Assembly (NCBI GenBank): GCA_003249955.1
Contig: QKHS01000012.1
Span: forward strand, 1-64,000
Reading direction: 5' to 3'
Origin: Bacteroidales bacterium
GTDB lineage: Bacteria > Bacteroidota > Bacteroidia > Bacteroidales > ML635J-15
Length of the DNA: 64,000 nucleotides
Numbering within the stretch: the stretch's first letter is position 1; every line of letters begins with the position of its first letter. The notes under the pieces were generated by a model. That model saw nothing but the letters and a program-made list of their open reading frames with translations, made no database searches and was not told where the DNA came from. Below are positions 25,883 to 35,150 of this stretch, piece after piece. A program made the position numbers and the translations under genes.

Positions 25883-26220
25883 TGGAACAGTTACGACTTA
25901 ATGCATATCATATTATGTGGCTATTTGTTTATTTTGATTTGCCTACAAATACAAAAAAAGAACGGAAAGCGGCTTCTTTATTCAGAAAAAATCTGATGAA
26001 AGATGGTTTTTCGATGATGCAATATTCGGTATATAATCGTCATTGCGCATCAAAAGAGAGCCTTGAAGTTCATGTTAAGCGGGTTCAATCTTTTTTGCCG
26101 GAATTTGGTCAGGTAAGTTTGTTGAAGATAACCGATAAACAATACGGTGATATGATAAATTTTTGGGGAAAGAAACAAACTATCCCAAAAAATCAACCTG
26201 TGCAATTAGAATTATTTTAA
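25882..26220 (+). CDS. cas2: Cas2
   Basis: Cas2 forms the scaffold of the Cas1-Cas2 spacer-integration complex. The GTG start at 25882 overlaps the cas1 stop by one base and gives 112 residues (MEQLRLNAYHIMWLFVYFDLP). An internal ATG at 25915 (MWLFVYFDLPTNTKKERK) is possible, but the short RLNAY leader resembles other Bacteroidota II-C Cas2 proteins. The ferredoxin-fold pattern with the metal-site Asp in YFDLP is intact, and the C-terminus ends QLELF. Confidence 0.95.
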   Translation: MEQLRLNAYHIMWLFVYFDLPTNTKKERKAASLFRKNLMKDGFSMMQYSVYNRHCASKESLEVHVKRVQSFLPEFGQVSLLKITDKQYGDMINFWGKKQTIPKNQPVQLELF

Positions 26221-26356
26221 TTTTGCTTGTTCTTTGACATATTGGAGTAGAATTCAAAATTTAATGCATTACTTCACTTCATAGTTGCAATTAGAATGTT
26301 TTTTTGTGATAGAAACCTTCTAAAAGCCTTGGTGAACAAGGCTTAAGGGGCGCTAT
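26221..26356 (+). promoter_or_regulatory. Leader region of the CRISPR array
   Basis: AT-rich, non-coding 136 bases between cas2 and the first repeat. A perfect 8-base-pair hairpin (AAGCCTTG-GTGAA-CAAGGCTT, 26324-26344) lies 12 bases before repeat 1. The opposite array end carries a decayed repeat, which supports this side as the leader-proximal, newest end. The hairpin is followed by TTTT on the minus strand only, so it could weakly stop transcripts coming out of the array on that strand. Confidence 0.6.
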
Positions 26357-29300
26357 GTTGTGGTTTGATGTAATTTTGGAACACACAACAACTCAAGCTT
26401 ATAATCATTGTATGATAGAATAGTTGTGGTTTGATGTAATTTTGGAACACACAACAACATACCCAAATTTATATAAGACTGTTTTTTAGTTGTGGTTTGA
26501 TGTAATTTTGGAACACACAACAACGATAGATCGTTTGCAGGAAACGCATCAATAGTTGTGGTTTGATGTAATTTTGGAACACACAACAACGCAATCAAAT
26601 TGAATTTGCAAAGCTTGTAAGTTGTGGTTTGATGTAATTTTGGAACACACAACAACTATCAAACTTAGAATATACATTTTAGGATAGTTGTGGTTTGATG
26701 TAATTTTGGAACACACAACAACATATATTCGATCATATAATACCGGTACGCGTTGTGGTTTGATGTAATTTTGGAACACACAACAACTGACAAAAAAATT
26801 AAGCTATACAGCTACCAGTTGTGGTTTGATGTAATTTTGGAACACACAACAACAATCATTTAAACGGCGTTAAACTTGCGCAGTTGTGGTTTGATGTAAT
26901 TTTGGAACACACAACAACTCACCCCAAGTTGCAATATCTGGAATGCCAGTTGTGGTTTGATGTAATTTTGGAACACACAACAACCAATAAGACAGTTTCC
27001 GCAGCCAGTAATTGTTGTGGTTTGATGTAATTTTGGAACACACAACAACTTCAATATCGGAGATTATCTATTCACAATTGTTGTGGTTTGATGTAATTTT
27101 GGAACACACAACAACAGGTTATTATATAGTTTGTTCATGTAGAGAGTTGTGGTTTGATGTAATTTTGGAACACACAACAACTTTCAGGTTGCGAAGTCAT
27201 TAGTGGCAAGGGTTGTGGTTTGATGTAATTTTGGAACACACAACAACGAATAGAAGCAGGATTAATAGGACGGCTAGTTGTGGTTTGATGTAATTTTGGA
27301 ACACACAACAACAACAGATCCGTCACACGTTACATGGCATGGTTGTGGTTTGATGTAATTTTGGAACACACAACAACACAAATCTCTGTAATAGTCGTCA
27401 GATATTAGTTGTGGTTTGATGTAATTTTGGAACACACAACAACCATTAAAGCAAAAGATACACTCATCGGGAGTTGTGGTTTGATGTAATTTTGGAACAC
27501 ACAACAACTGAATTTGTTCTCGTTGACATGAATGATGGTTGTGGTTTGATGTAATTTTGGAACACACAACAACTATAATTATTAGCATCGTCATTGATCA
27601 TAAGTTGTGGTTTGATGTAATTTTGGAACACACAACAACAGACTGATTCGTCTTGATGAGCCCTGCCGGGTTGTGGTTTGATGTAATTTTGGAACACACA
27701 ACAACGAAACCGGCAAATGCCGATGTTGTAACGAGGTTGTGGTTTGATGTAATTTTGGAACACACAACAACTGATTTTATTATAAATCAATATAGCGGTG
27801 GTTGTGGTTTGATGTAATTTTGGAACACACAACAACATGCCTGAAATTATTGCAGCAAACCCAAAAGTTGTGGTTTGATGTAATTTTGGAACACACAACA
27901 ACGAAAATTGCATTACTATGTATGATTAATGAGTTGTGGTTTGATGTAATTTTGGAACACACAACAACTGTTTTTTTTGCTCATCATCAGAAAGAAGGTT
28001 GTGGTTTGATGTAATTTTGGAACACACAACAACATCACAGTCTTTAACTTCGATCTGATCAAAGTTGTGGTTTGATGTAATTTTGGAACACACAACAACA
28101 AACGTTTAAGCTATTGAAATTCGACGCTGGTTGTGGTTTGATGTAATTTTGGAACACACAACAACGCTTTAGTTTTTTGTTTTCGAGAACTTTTAGTTGT
28201 GGTTTGATGTAATTTTGGAACACACAACAACATCGTCAAGTTTTAAAACTTCGCGATTATAGTTGTGGTTTGATGTAATTTTGGAACACACAACAACGCT
28301 TTAGTTTTTTGTTTTCGAGAACTTTTAGTTGTGGTTTGATGTAATTTTGGAACACACAACAACGGCTCCGTCAAGTGCTATTTATGAGGGAAGGTTGTGG
28401 TTTGATGTAATTTTGGAACACACAACAACTTTGCGAAATTGACAAAGATTATTTTGATGTTGTGGTTTGATGTAATTTTGGAACACACAACAACAGATTT
28501 TTCTGAAATAATAGCAGAATCCGGTTGTGGTTTGATGTAATTTTGGAACACACAACAACGCAAAAGCAAATTTGATAAATGCAAAAGCTGTTGTGGTTTG
28601 ATGTAATTTTGGAACACACAACAACGTAGGCTGTCCAATGTCTCCAGCTTCTATGGTTGTGGTTTGATGTAATTTTGGAACACACAACAACACTTTTATT
28701 TGAAGTTCCGTAAACTTTCTTGTTGTGGTTTGATGTAATTTTGGAACACACAACAACTTACATTTAATAAATTATTATTAAAAACAAGTTGTGGTTTGAT
28801 GTAATTTTGGAACACACAACAACAAAGACGATAAATTAATTTTCATTTGTACTGTTGTGGTTTGATGTAATTTTGGAACACACAACAACTATTTGATATG
28901 TACACACCTGATATCATAAGTTGTGGTTTGATGTAATTTTGGAACACACAACAACTTTTGCCATCACCGCAATAATGATTGTAGAGTTGTGGTTTGATGT
29001 AATTTTGGAACACACAACAACCCAATGTGTTTTTTTGTATAGGTTTTTGTAGGTTGTGGTTTGATGTAATTTTGGAACACACAACAACAAGATGCTTCTT
29101 TATAATAAAATTTAAACGGTTGTGGTTTGATGTAATTTTGGAACACACAACAACTATCGGGGCTGTAACTCCGTAGAAGTTTGAGTTGTGGTTTGATGTA
29201 ATTTTGGAACACACAACAACCTTTTAGTTGAACTTATTTGGTGGAGGAAAGTTGTGGTTTGATGTAATTTTGGAACACACAACAACCTTTTAGTTGAACT

Positions 29301-29942
29301 TATTTGGTGGAGGAAAGTTGTGGTTTGATGTAATTTTGGAACACACAACAACTGAGGTCTATTAGCATCCCTATGTGTGAGTGTTGTGGTTTGATGTAAT
29401 TTTGGAACACACAACAACACGGCTTATGAATCTGTCAGAGGACGAAGAGTTGTGGTTTGATGTAATTTTGGAACACACAACAACTGGTAGTAATTATGCT
29501 TATAAAGTATTTCAGTTGTGGTTTGATGTAATTTTGGAACACACAACAACTTTTGGTGTTTTTATAAGGAATGACGTATGGTTGTGGTTTGATGTAATTT
29601 TGGAACACACAACAACCTTTTAGTTGAACTTATTTGGTGGAGGAAAGTTGTGGTTTGATGTAATTTTGGAACACACAACAACCAAATTCAATCGTTAAAT
29701 TATCTATTGCAGTTGTGGTTTGATGTAATTTTGGAACACACAACAACTGATCTTGTGCAACTTATGGACATGTCAGGTTGTGGTTTGATGTAATTTTGGA
29801 ACACACAACAACGCAATTTTAGAATTATTATAAGCCATACAGTTGTGGTTTGATGTAATTTTGGAACACACAACAACTAGAATTCAAACACAGAGACCCA
29901 AACTGGGTTGTGGTTTGATGTAATTTTGGAACACACAAGAAT
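26357..29942 (+). CRISPR. Type II-C CRISPR array, 55 repeats / 54 spacers
   Basis: The 36-base repeat is GTTGTGGTTTGATGTAATTT plus TGGAACACACAACAAC and appears unchanged in all but the last copy. The last copy (29907-29942) ends ACAAGAAT instead of ACAACAAC, marking the distal end. Repeat starts were counted by hand. Spacers are mostly 30 bases, with fifteen of 29 and one of 31. One spacer (CTTTTAGTTGAACTTATTTG...) occurs three times (29221, 29287, 29617), and another (GCTTTAGTTTTTTGTTTTCG...) twice (28166, 28298). The strand is set by tracrRNA pairing to the 5' half of this repeat. The TAATTTTG inside each repeat matches a Bacteroidota -7 box. ORFs on both strands through this region are repeat artefacts. 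Confidence 0.98.
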
Positions 29943-30003
29943 TTTGGTGAGATACGCATTACAGAAATAGCTATTCATAATTTATAAGAGTGTAAATTTT
30001 TAC

Positions 30004-30011
30004 TAATTTTG
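30004..30011 (+). promoter_or_regulatory. Probable -7 box of the MOSC-MogA gene
   Basis: TAATTTTG matches TAnnTTTG, and a near-consensus TTTA lies 19 bases upstream. It is 16 bases before the ATG, so the gene can be transcribed independently although the CRISPR locus separates it from moaC. Confidence 0.5.
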
Positions 30012-30027
30012 CAAAAAAATAATCATT

Positions 30028-30954
30028 ATGCAATTCACAATAAAATCCCTCAATATTTCTGAGAAAAAAGGAACTTTAAAAGTTCCTGTAAACGAAGTGG
30101 AAATAGATTTTACCGGCCTTAAAACCGATGCACATAGCGGAAACTGGCATCGTCAGGTTAGTTTGCTGGCAAAGGAAAATATAGATGAATTTTCGGTTCA
30201 GTATAAACAGAATTTTAAATTTGGCGACTTTGCCGAAAATATTACAACTGAAGGAATAGACTTTCGTAAAGTTAAAATTCTGGATATTCTTGAAAATGAG
30301 AATGTCGAAATGATGATTACCCAAAAAGGTAAGAAATGTCATGGCGGTGGTTGTGCAGTATTTAATGCAGTAGGACATTGTGTTATGCCCAAAGAAGGAA
30401 TATTTGCCCAGGTAATTCGTCCGGGAAAACTTAAAACCGGGGATAACATGAATTACAGGCCAAAGGTTTTTAAAGTTGCGGTTATTACTTTGAGCGATCG
30501 TGCCAGCCGTGGCGAATATCAGGATTTGAGCGGACCTGCAATTGCAGAAATGGCCGGTGATTTTTATAAAGGTATTGGAAGACTTTGCGAAATCAGTTCT
30601 TATGTTATTCCTGATAATGCTGAAGAATTAACAAAACTTATCAGCAAATTATCAAAAGAATGTGATGCTATTTTTACTACAGGCGGAACAGGCATGAGCG
30701 AAAAAGATATTACCGTAGAAACAGTTTCGCCTATGTTATCAAAAGAATTGCCCGGAATTATGGAAATGGTAAGAATGAAATACGGACAGCAAAATCCCAA
30801 TGCTTTGTTAAGCCGAAGCATTGCAGGATCGATAGGTAAAACTTTGGTTTTCTGTATGCCGGGTAGTCCTAAGGCAGTCCGTGAATATATGACAGAAATA
30901 TTTACAATTCTGGAACACCTTACTTATATGGTGTACGGGTTTGATAATCACTAA
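30028..30954 (+). CDS. MOSC domain-MogA/MoaB fusion protein (molybdenum cofactor)
   Basis: A 308-residue fusion. The N-terminal MOSC domain (about 1-145) includes LKTDAHSGNWHRQVSLL and the Cys-rich GKKCHGGGCAVF loop, residues that in MOSC proteins carry sulfur for the cofactor. The C-terminal MogA/MoaB domain (about 150-308) includes AVITLSDRASRGEYQDLSG, TTGGTGMSEKDITVE and FCMPGSPKAVREYM. MogA adenylylates molybdopterin ahead of MoeA. The gene belongs functionally with moeA-moaA-moaC, 9 kb upstream across the CRISPR locus. Confidence 0.92.
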   Translation: MQFTIKSLNISEKKGTLKVPVNEVEIDFTGLKTDAHSGNWHRQVSLLAKENIDEFSVQYKQNFKFGDFAENITTEGIDFRKVKILDILENENVEMMITQKGKKCHGGGCAVFNAVGHCVMPKEGIFAQVIRPGKLKTGDNMNYRPKVFKVAVITLSDRASRGEYQDLSGPAIAEMAGDFYKGIGRLCEISSYVIPDNAEELTKLISKLSKECDAIFTTGGTGMSEKDITVETVSPMLSKELPGIMEMVRMKYGQQNPNALLSRSIAGSIGKTLVFCMPGSPKAVREYMTEIFTILEHLTYMVYGFDNH

Positions 30955-31011
30955 TACCGGAGCTAACGTTCCTGGTTTTTAGTGTATGTGTTCTTTGTCC
31001 CCGGATAAGAT

Positions 31012-31911
31012 TTAATAAACAGCGATCTTTTTTACCTCCGGATTATTCCCGAACTTTATGTAATAAATTCCGGGAGAGTAATCTGATATGTCAATACTAA
31101 GATTGTTTTCAATCAAAAACATGTCAACTTTAGTCCCGATAGAATTATATATCCAGACTTCAGTTTTAGTATTATCTGCATCAGTTGAAATATTAATATA
31201 CCCGGAAGCCGGATTCGGATAAACAGAGAATGAATCATATACCTGTCTTTCAACTGAAGCAAACACGTTTATGTTACAGGCAAAGTCTTTAAGTGTTACT
31301 GTACATGATCCGTTTGCAAGAATAACATTAAGCCTGATCCAACCATATAAAGTGTCTTCATTAGGTTTAATCATAAATCCTATATAATGATCTTCCGAAC
31401 TGTTCCATGTATGTACGTAAGCACCACTTGAAAAACCACCATTAGTTGACCAAAGATAACCAGCAGTTTGATTGAAAACAGAATTATTGTTAATAGTTTG
31501 CCCGGGATTGAGAGTGTCTGCAACGTTAACCGTGTAAAAAACATCGCCGGGATATCCCTCAGATGTCTCTTCATGAGTTATTATTTTAGACCCTTGGTTT
31601 AATGAGTAAACTCCTGCGCTGCCACTACAGCCACCTAAACTGCCGGTACCATATCCGGAAATCAGGAAATCCATAATTCCGTTTTGATCAACATCGATTG
31701 AAAAAGAACCTTCGCTATGCATGTTTGTCAAATATGCTGCTACACTAAACATTGAATCCGGTTCAGGGTTTGTGTAAATATCACTTCCCCCGACTTCACC
31801 TGTTATTGAGAATTGTGAAAATACGAGGTTGTTTATTCCCGTAAGTAAAAACAATGCAGATATTACAATAAAATATCTGATTAACGATCTGCTTAAATCT
31901 CTGTAATACAT
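31012..31911 (-). CDS. T9SS type A sorting domain-containing protein
   Basis: A 299-residue secreted protein. The N-terminus has a hydrophobic signal segment (FIVISALFLLTGINNLVFS). The centre is a beta-rich domain without a recognised family (DIYTNPEPDSMFSVAAYL, DVDQNGIMDFLISGYG). The C-terminal T9SS type A domain reads DSFSVYPNPASGYINIST followed by SPGIYYIKF. Such proteins are exported and anchored at the cell surface by the type IX system. It is transcribed toward, and converges with, the MOSC-MogA gene. Function unknown. Confidence 0.8.
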   Translation of the reverse strand: MYYRDLSRSLIRYFIVISALFLLTGINNLVFSQFSITGEVGGSDIYTNPEPDSMFSVAAYLTNMHSEGSFSIDVDQNGIMDFLISGYGTGSLGGCSGSAGVYSLNQGSKIITHEETSEGYPGDVFYTVNVADTLNPGQTINNNSVFNQTAGYLWSTNGGFSSGAYVHTWNSSEDHYIGFMIKPNEDTLYGWIRLNVILANGSCTVTLKDFACNINVFASVERQVYDSFSVYPNPASGYINISTDADNTKTEVWIYNSIGTKVDMFLIENNLSIDISDYSPGIYYIKFGNNPEVKKIAVY

Positions 31912-32053
31912 AATCTTATTTATTTTAAGTATATATTTTATGTGTAAAGATAACCTGTTTTTATGTATAAATAAATTTTAATGATTAATTTTTTATGAAA
32001 TTCCTGATTTATTATAAAATTTGTTACTAAATTTGATAAGCAAAAAAAATCTT

Positions 32054-32554
32054 ATGTCATCAAAAGTTCCTGTGTTTAAACAAACTGCGTTAATATCGTC
32101 AATCCCTCAACTTTCGGTATTGGCGGGACTAATCCTTTTGTTTTATTTTTTAAAAACTGAAAATTATTTTATTTACGGAGCAGTAAGTTACATTTTTATT
32201 TCGTTTTGTTTGCGAAATATACTTGCCCGGCACCACAGAACAGGTATAAGGCTGGTAAAGCAGAAGAATTTTAAAGCAGCAATTCAGGCTTTTCAGAATA
32301 GTGTCGATTTCTTTACCAGAAATAGCTGGATAGATAAATTCAGATACCTTACAATTTTAAGTTCTTCGGCAATGTGTTACAGGGAAATGGGACTCTGTAA
32401 TATTGCATACTGTTATAGCCAGATAGGAGAAGGAGAAAAAGCAAGAGAATATTATGAGAAGACCCTGGCAGATTATCCAAAAAACGGACTCGCAATTTCA
32501 GCAATAAATATGATGAATTCTGTCGAAAAACAAAACGTAAAAAATATAGAATAG
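32054..32554 (+). CDS. Small membrane protein with TPR-like repeats
   Basis: About 166 residues from the chosen ATG at 32054 (MSSKVPVFKQTALISS); the track's earlier start adds MLLNLISKKNL and is less likely. There are two hydrophobic segments near the N-terminus (PQLSVLAGLILLFYFL and FIYGAVSYIFISFCL). These are followed by helical TPR-like units with FKAAIQAFQNSVDFF and CNIAYCYSQIGEGEKAREYYEKTL. It may be a membrane-anchored scaffold. It is divergent from the T9SS gene at 31911 and stands alone. No specific family recognised. Confidence 0.6.
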   Translation: MSSKVPVFKQTALISSIPQLSVLAGLILLFYFLKTENYFIYGAVSYIFISFCLRNILARHHRTGIRLVKQKNFKAAIQAFQNSVDFFTRNSWIDKFRYLTILSSSAMCYREMGLCNIAYCYSQIGEGEKAREYYEKTLADYPKNGLAISAINMMNSVEKQNVKNIE

Positions 32555-32705
32555 TTGCGATGGTTATTTATAGTTGTTTTTAAAATAAAGTAAAGAAAGT
32601 TTGGTTTGTTATAGTAAATGTCAAAGCTGCGAACCTTGTCTTGCTCAAGACTTTTAAAGTCAACAAAATATTTATAATAACAATAAATTAATTATTATTT
32701 AAATA

Positions 32706-32713
32706 TAATTTTG
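32706..32713 (+). promoter_or_regulatory. Probable -7 box upstream of the first TonB receptor gene
   Basis: TAATTTTG (TAnnTTTG) lies 68 bases before the ATG at 32781 within a 226-base AT-rich gap. No TTTG is seen at 19 bases upstream, so support is partial. I saw no convincing riboswitch fold in this gap. Confidence 0.4.
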
Positions 32714-32780
32714 TATTGCTGATATCATATAAATATAATTTTACGACCTGTTATTGTAAAACTTTCTTAATAAAAAAATT

Positions 32781-35147
32781 ATGAAACAAAGATTATTCGG
32801 GTTATGCTTATTGTTTTTGTTATTGTTGCCGGCTTCGGTTGTGTTTTCACAAGTAGTTTCGGGCACTGTTCTTGACGCAAAATCATCCCAACCTCTTTCG
32901 GGGGCTAATGTTTATGAAGAAAACTCTAAAAAAGGAACTGTTACAGATGCAAAAGGTCATTTTAATATAAATGTATCTTCTGATCAAAAAGAAGTGGAAT
33001 TAAAAATTAGTTATATAGGTTATAAAACAATTGAAAAATCTGTTAAGATTAAAAATGAAAATGAGTTAATAATTTACCTGAGTCCTGAAGCTTTTTCTAT
33101 TGGAGAAGTCGTTATCTCAGAAGAAAATGAAGGCCGTGAAGGTAGCGGGTACCGTGTGGAAAACGGAGATGTCGGTATTATGGGTAAAAGAAAAATCTCA
33201 GAAATTCCTTATTCTGTACAGGTTGTTTCACAGGATCTTATTGACAGCCGTCAGGCAAAAGATATAATTACAGCTTTAAATACAAATCCGGAAGTTGTTG
33301 CTTCGAAAACACCGAACAACGATGAAAGAGGTCTGGCAGACATAAAAATGCGTGGATTTGCAGCAGCGGTTCTTTTAAATGGTTTGCCGGTAAACAGTTA
33401 TCATATGCCTTTTGTGGAAATGGCCGACAGGATAGAAGTGTTATCAGGATTTTCAAGCTTTTTTTACGGTTTCTCCGGGTCTAACGGAGTGGTAAATTAT
33501 GTGTCTAAGAAAGCTCCGGAACAATTTAAAACGAGTTTTTCAACAGGTATTTATAACGGAGGGGTAAAATATCTTCATACAGATGTCGGAAGTCCTGTTG
33601 ATAAAAATAAAAAAGTCGGTTTCCGTTGCAATGCTTATCTTGAAGATGGAAATACTTTTGTTGACGGACAAACTCAGAAAAGATTAATGTTTTCGGGACT
33701 GGTGAGTTATAAAATAGCAAAAAACACCTCGTTAACAGTTGAGGCGTTTCATCAGACTCAGGATATGACAGGTCAGCAAGCTATTTTTGAAGTTAAAACA
33801 GCCAACGATATTTTGGTGCCTGATGCCGGTTTGTTTGATTTAAGGAAGCTTTACGGGCAAAAATGGACCAGCACGGAAAATGAATATTCTCAGATTGCGG
33901 CACACTTTAAATCAGATGTTAACGAACATGTAAGTTTCCGTGCAGGTTACAGCTACGCTGTCGGTTTTTGGGATTATAATTACCTTGTAGCTTCTTTTAC
34001 TGATAATAACGGCAATTATTCGCTCAAACACATAGAATCTGCTCCGCAGGACAGGGATTATCAGGCCGGATATGCCTTTGCGGATTTTCATGCAAAAACC
34101 GGATTCATAAAACATGATCTGAGCATAGGATACAACGGGAATTTTACAGGGATACATTTTGGCAATAATCTTACAACCAATATGGGGAGTTTTAATATTT
34201 CGCAGACAGAATTTGTTGCAATGCCTGATACCGCGGAAGTCGCAGCACTTTTATGGGATTATACAAATTATAACACATATCTTTACAATAATTTTCTTGC
34301 CGGCGATTATCTTAAGTTTGCAAATTGGCTTTCCGTTTTTGCCGGGGTTAATTATGCTGTGTATGAAACTCACCGTACAACCGGGAATTTAACACAAAGC
34401 GGAGCTGCAGATTATACCCAGTCGAAATTTTCGCCTACCTTCTCCCTTATAATAAATCCTGTAGAGAAAATGACATTGTATGCTTCATATATCGAGGGGC
34501 TTAAAGTTGGCGGAACGGCTCCTGCCGGCTCTGCCAACGAAACAGAGTCTCTTAAACCATCTTCGTCAGCACAGTATGAAGCAGGTTTGAAATACAATCT
34601 CAGAAAAATAGACCTGTACGCTTCAGTCTTTAATATCAATGTTATAAACGAGTATGTCGATCCTGCCGACAATGTGTTTAAGCAGGACGGAAGACAGGTT
34701 CATAAAGGAATTGACTTGTCGGCAAGCGGAAAAATAGTTGATGATCTTACAGTTGCAGGCGGATTTACGTTGATGAACATCGAAATAGTCAAAGCTGACA
34801 ATAATCCTGAATTGGTTGGTAAAACTCCGCAGGATGTTCCCGAATCACAGGCAAAATTATTCGCCGAATACCATCTGCCCTGGGTAAAAAAGTTGGCATT
34901 GTACGGAACCGGATCATATTGCGGACAAAGACCAGTTGATGCTTTAAATAAATCATACATCGAAGGTGTTGCTCTTTTTGATTTTGGGGTAAGATATTCT
35001 GCAGATTTGAAAGATAACAGAAAAATATCTTTAAATTTGTTGGTGAATAACGTTGCTGATAAAAAATATTTTACCGCATATTACACAAACGGTTTGCGTT
35101 TGGGGAGTCCGAGAGTTTTGTCGGTATCAGTGAAATTTGAATTGTAA
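32781..35147 (+). CDS. TonB-dependent receptor with carboxypeptidase-like N-terminal domain
   Basis: An outer-membrane receptor of 788 residues. It has a signal peptide (LCLLFLLLLPASVVFS), a carboxypeptidase-regulatory-like domain (VVSGTVLDAKSSQPLSGANVYEE) and a plug (PYSVQVVSQDLIDSRQAKDI, GLPVNSYHMPFVEMADRIEV). A beta-barrel follows, ending in VLSVSVKFEL with a terminal hydrophobic strand. The plug pattern is that of siderophore-type receptors. Its partner three bases downstream is a Cys-rich membrane protein with a hydrolase-like domain. The ligand cannot be told from sequence; a metal complex is plausible. Confidence 0.9.
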   Translation: MKQRLFGLCLLFLLLLPASVVFSQVVSGTVLDAKSSQPLSGANVYEENSKKGTVTDAKGHFNINVSSDQKEVELKISYIGYKTIEKSVKIKNENELIIYLSPEAFSIGEVVISEENEGREGSGYRVENGDVGIMGKRKISEIPYSVQVVSQDLIDSRQAKDIITALNTNPEVVASKTPNNDERGLADIKMRGFAAAVLLNGLPVNSYHMPFVEMADRIEVLSGFSSFFYGFSGSNGVVNYVSKKAPEQFKTSFSTGIYNGGVKYLHTDVGSPVDKNKKVGFRCNAYLEDGNTFVDGQTQKRLMFSGLVSYKIAKNTSLTVEAFHQTQDMTGQQAIFEVKTANDILVPDAGLFDLRKLYGQKWTSTENEYSQIAAHFKSDVNEHVSFRAGYSYAVGFWDYNYLVASFTDNNGNYSLKHIESAPQDRDYQAGYAFADFHAKTGFIKHDLSIGYNGNFTGIHFGNNLTTNMGSFNISQTEFVAMPDTAEVAALLWDYTNYNTYLYNNFLAGDYLKFANWLSVFAGVNYAVYETHRTTGNLTQSGAADYTQSKFSPTFSLIINPVEKMTLYASYIEGLKVGGTAPAGSANETESLKPSSSAQYEAGLKYNLRKIDLYASVFNINVINEYVDPADNVFKQDGRQVHKGIDLSASGKIVDDLTVAGGFTLMNIEIVKADNNPELVGKTPQDVPESQAKLFAEYHLPWVKKLALYGTGSYCGQRPVDALNKSYIEGVALFDFGVRYSADLKDNRKISLNLLVNNVADKKYFTAYYTNGLRLGSPRVLSVSVKFEL

Positions 35148-35150
35148 AAG

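Noticed and set aside
26353-29623. Many 60-149 residue ORFs on both strands across the array
   Set aside because: They consist of the translated CRISPR repeat (LLCVPKLHQTTT, CCVFQNYIKPQ, VVCSKITSNHN, LWFDVILEHTTT) with spacers between, and are artefacts.
32555-32780. A cobalamin- or Moco-type riboswitch before the TonB receptor
   Set aside because: I looked for the conserved boxes by eye and found none; the gap is AT-rich with only a -7 box.
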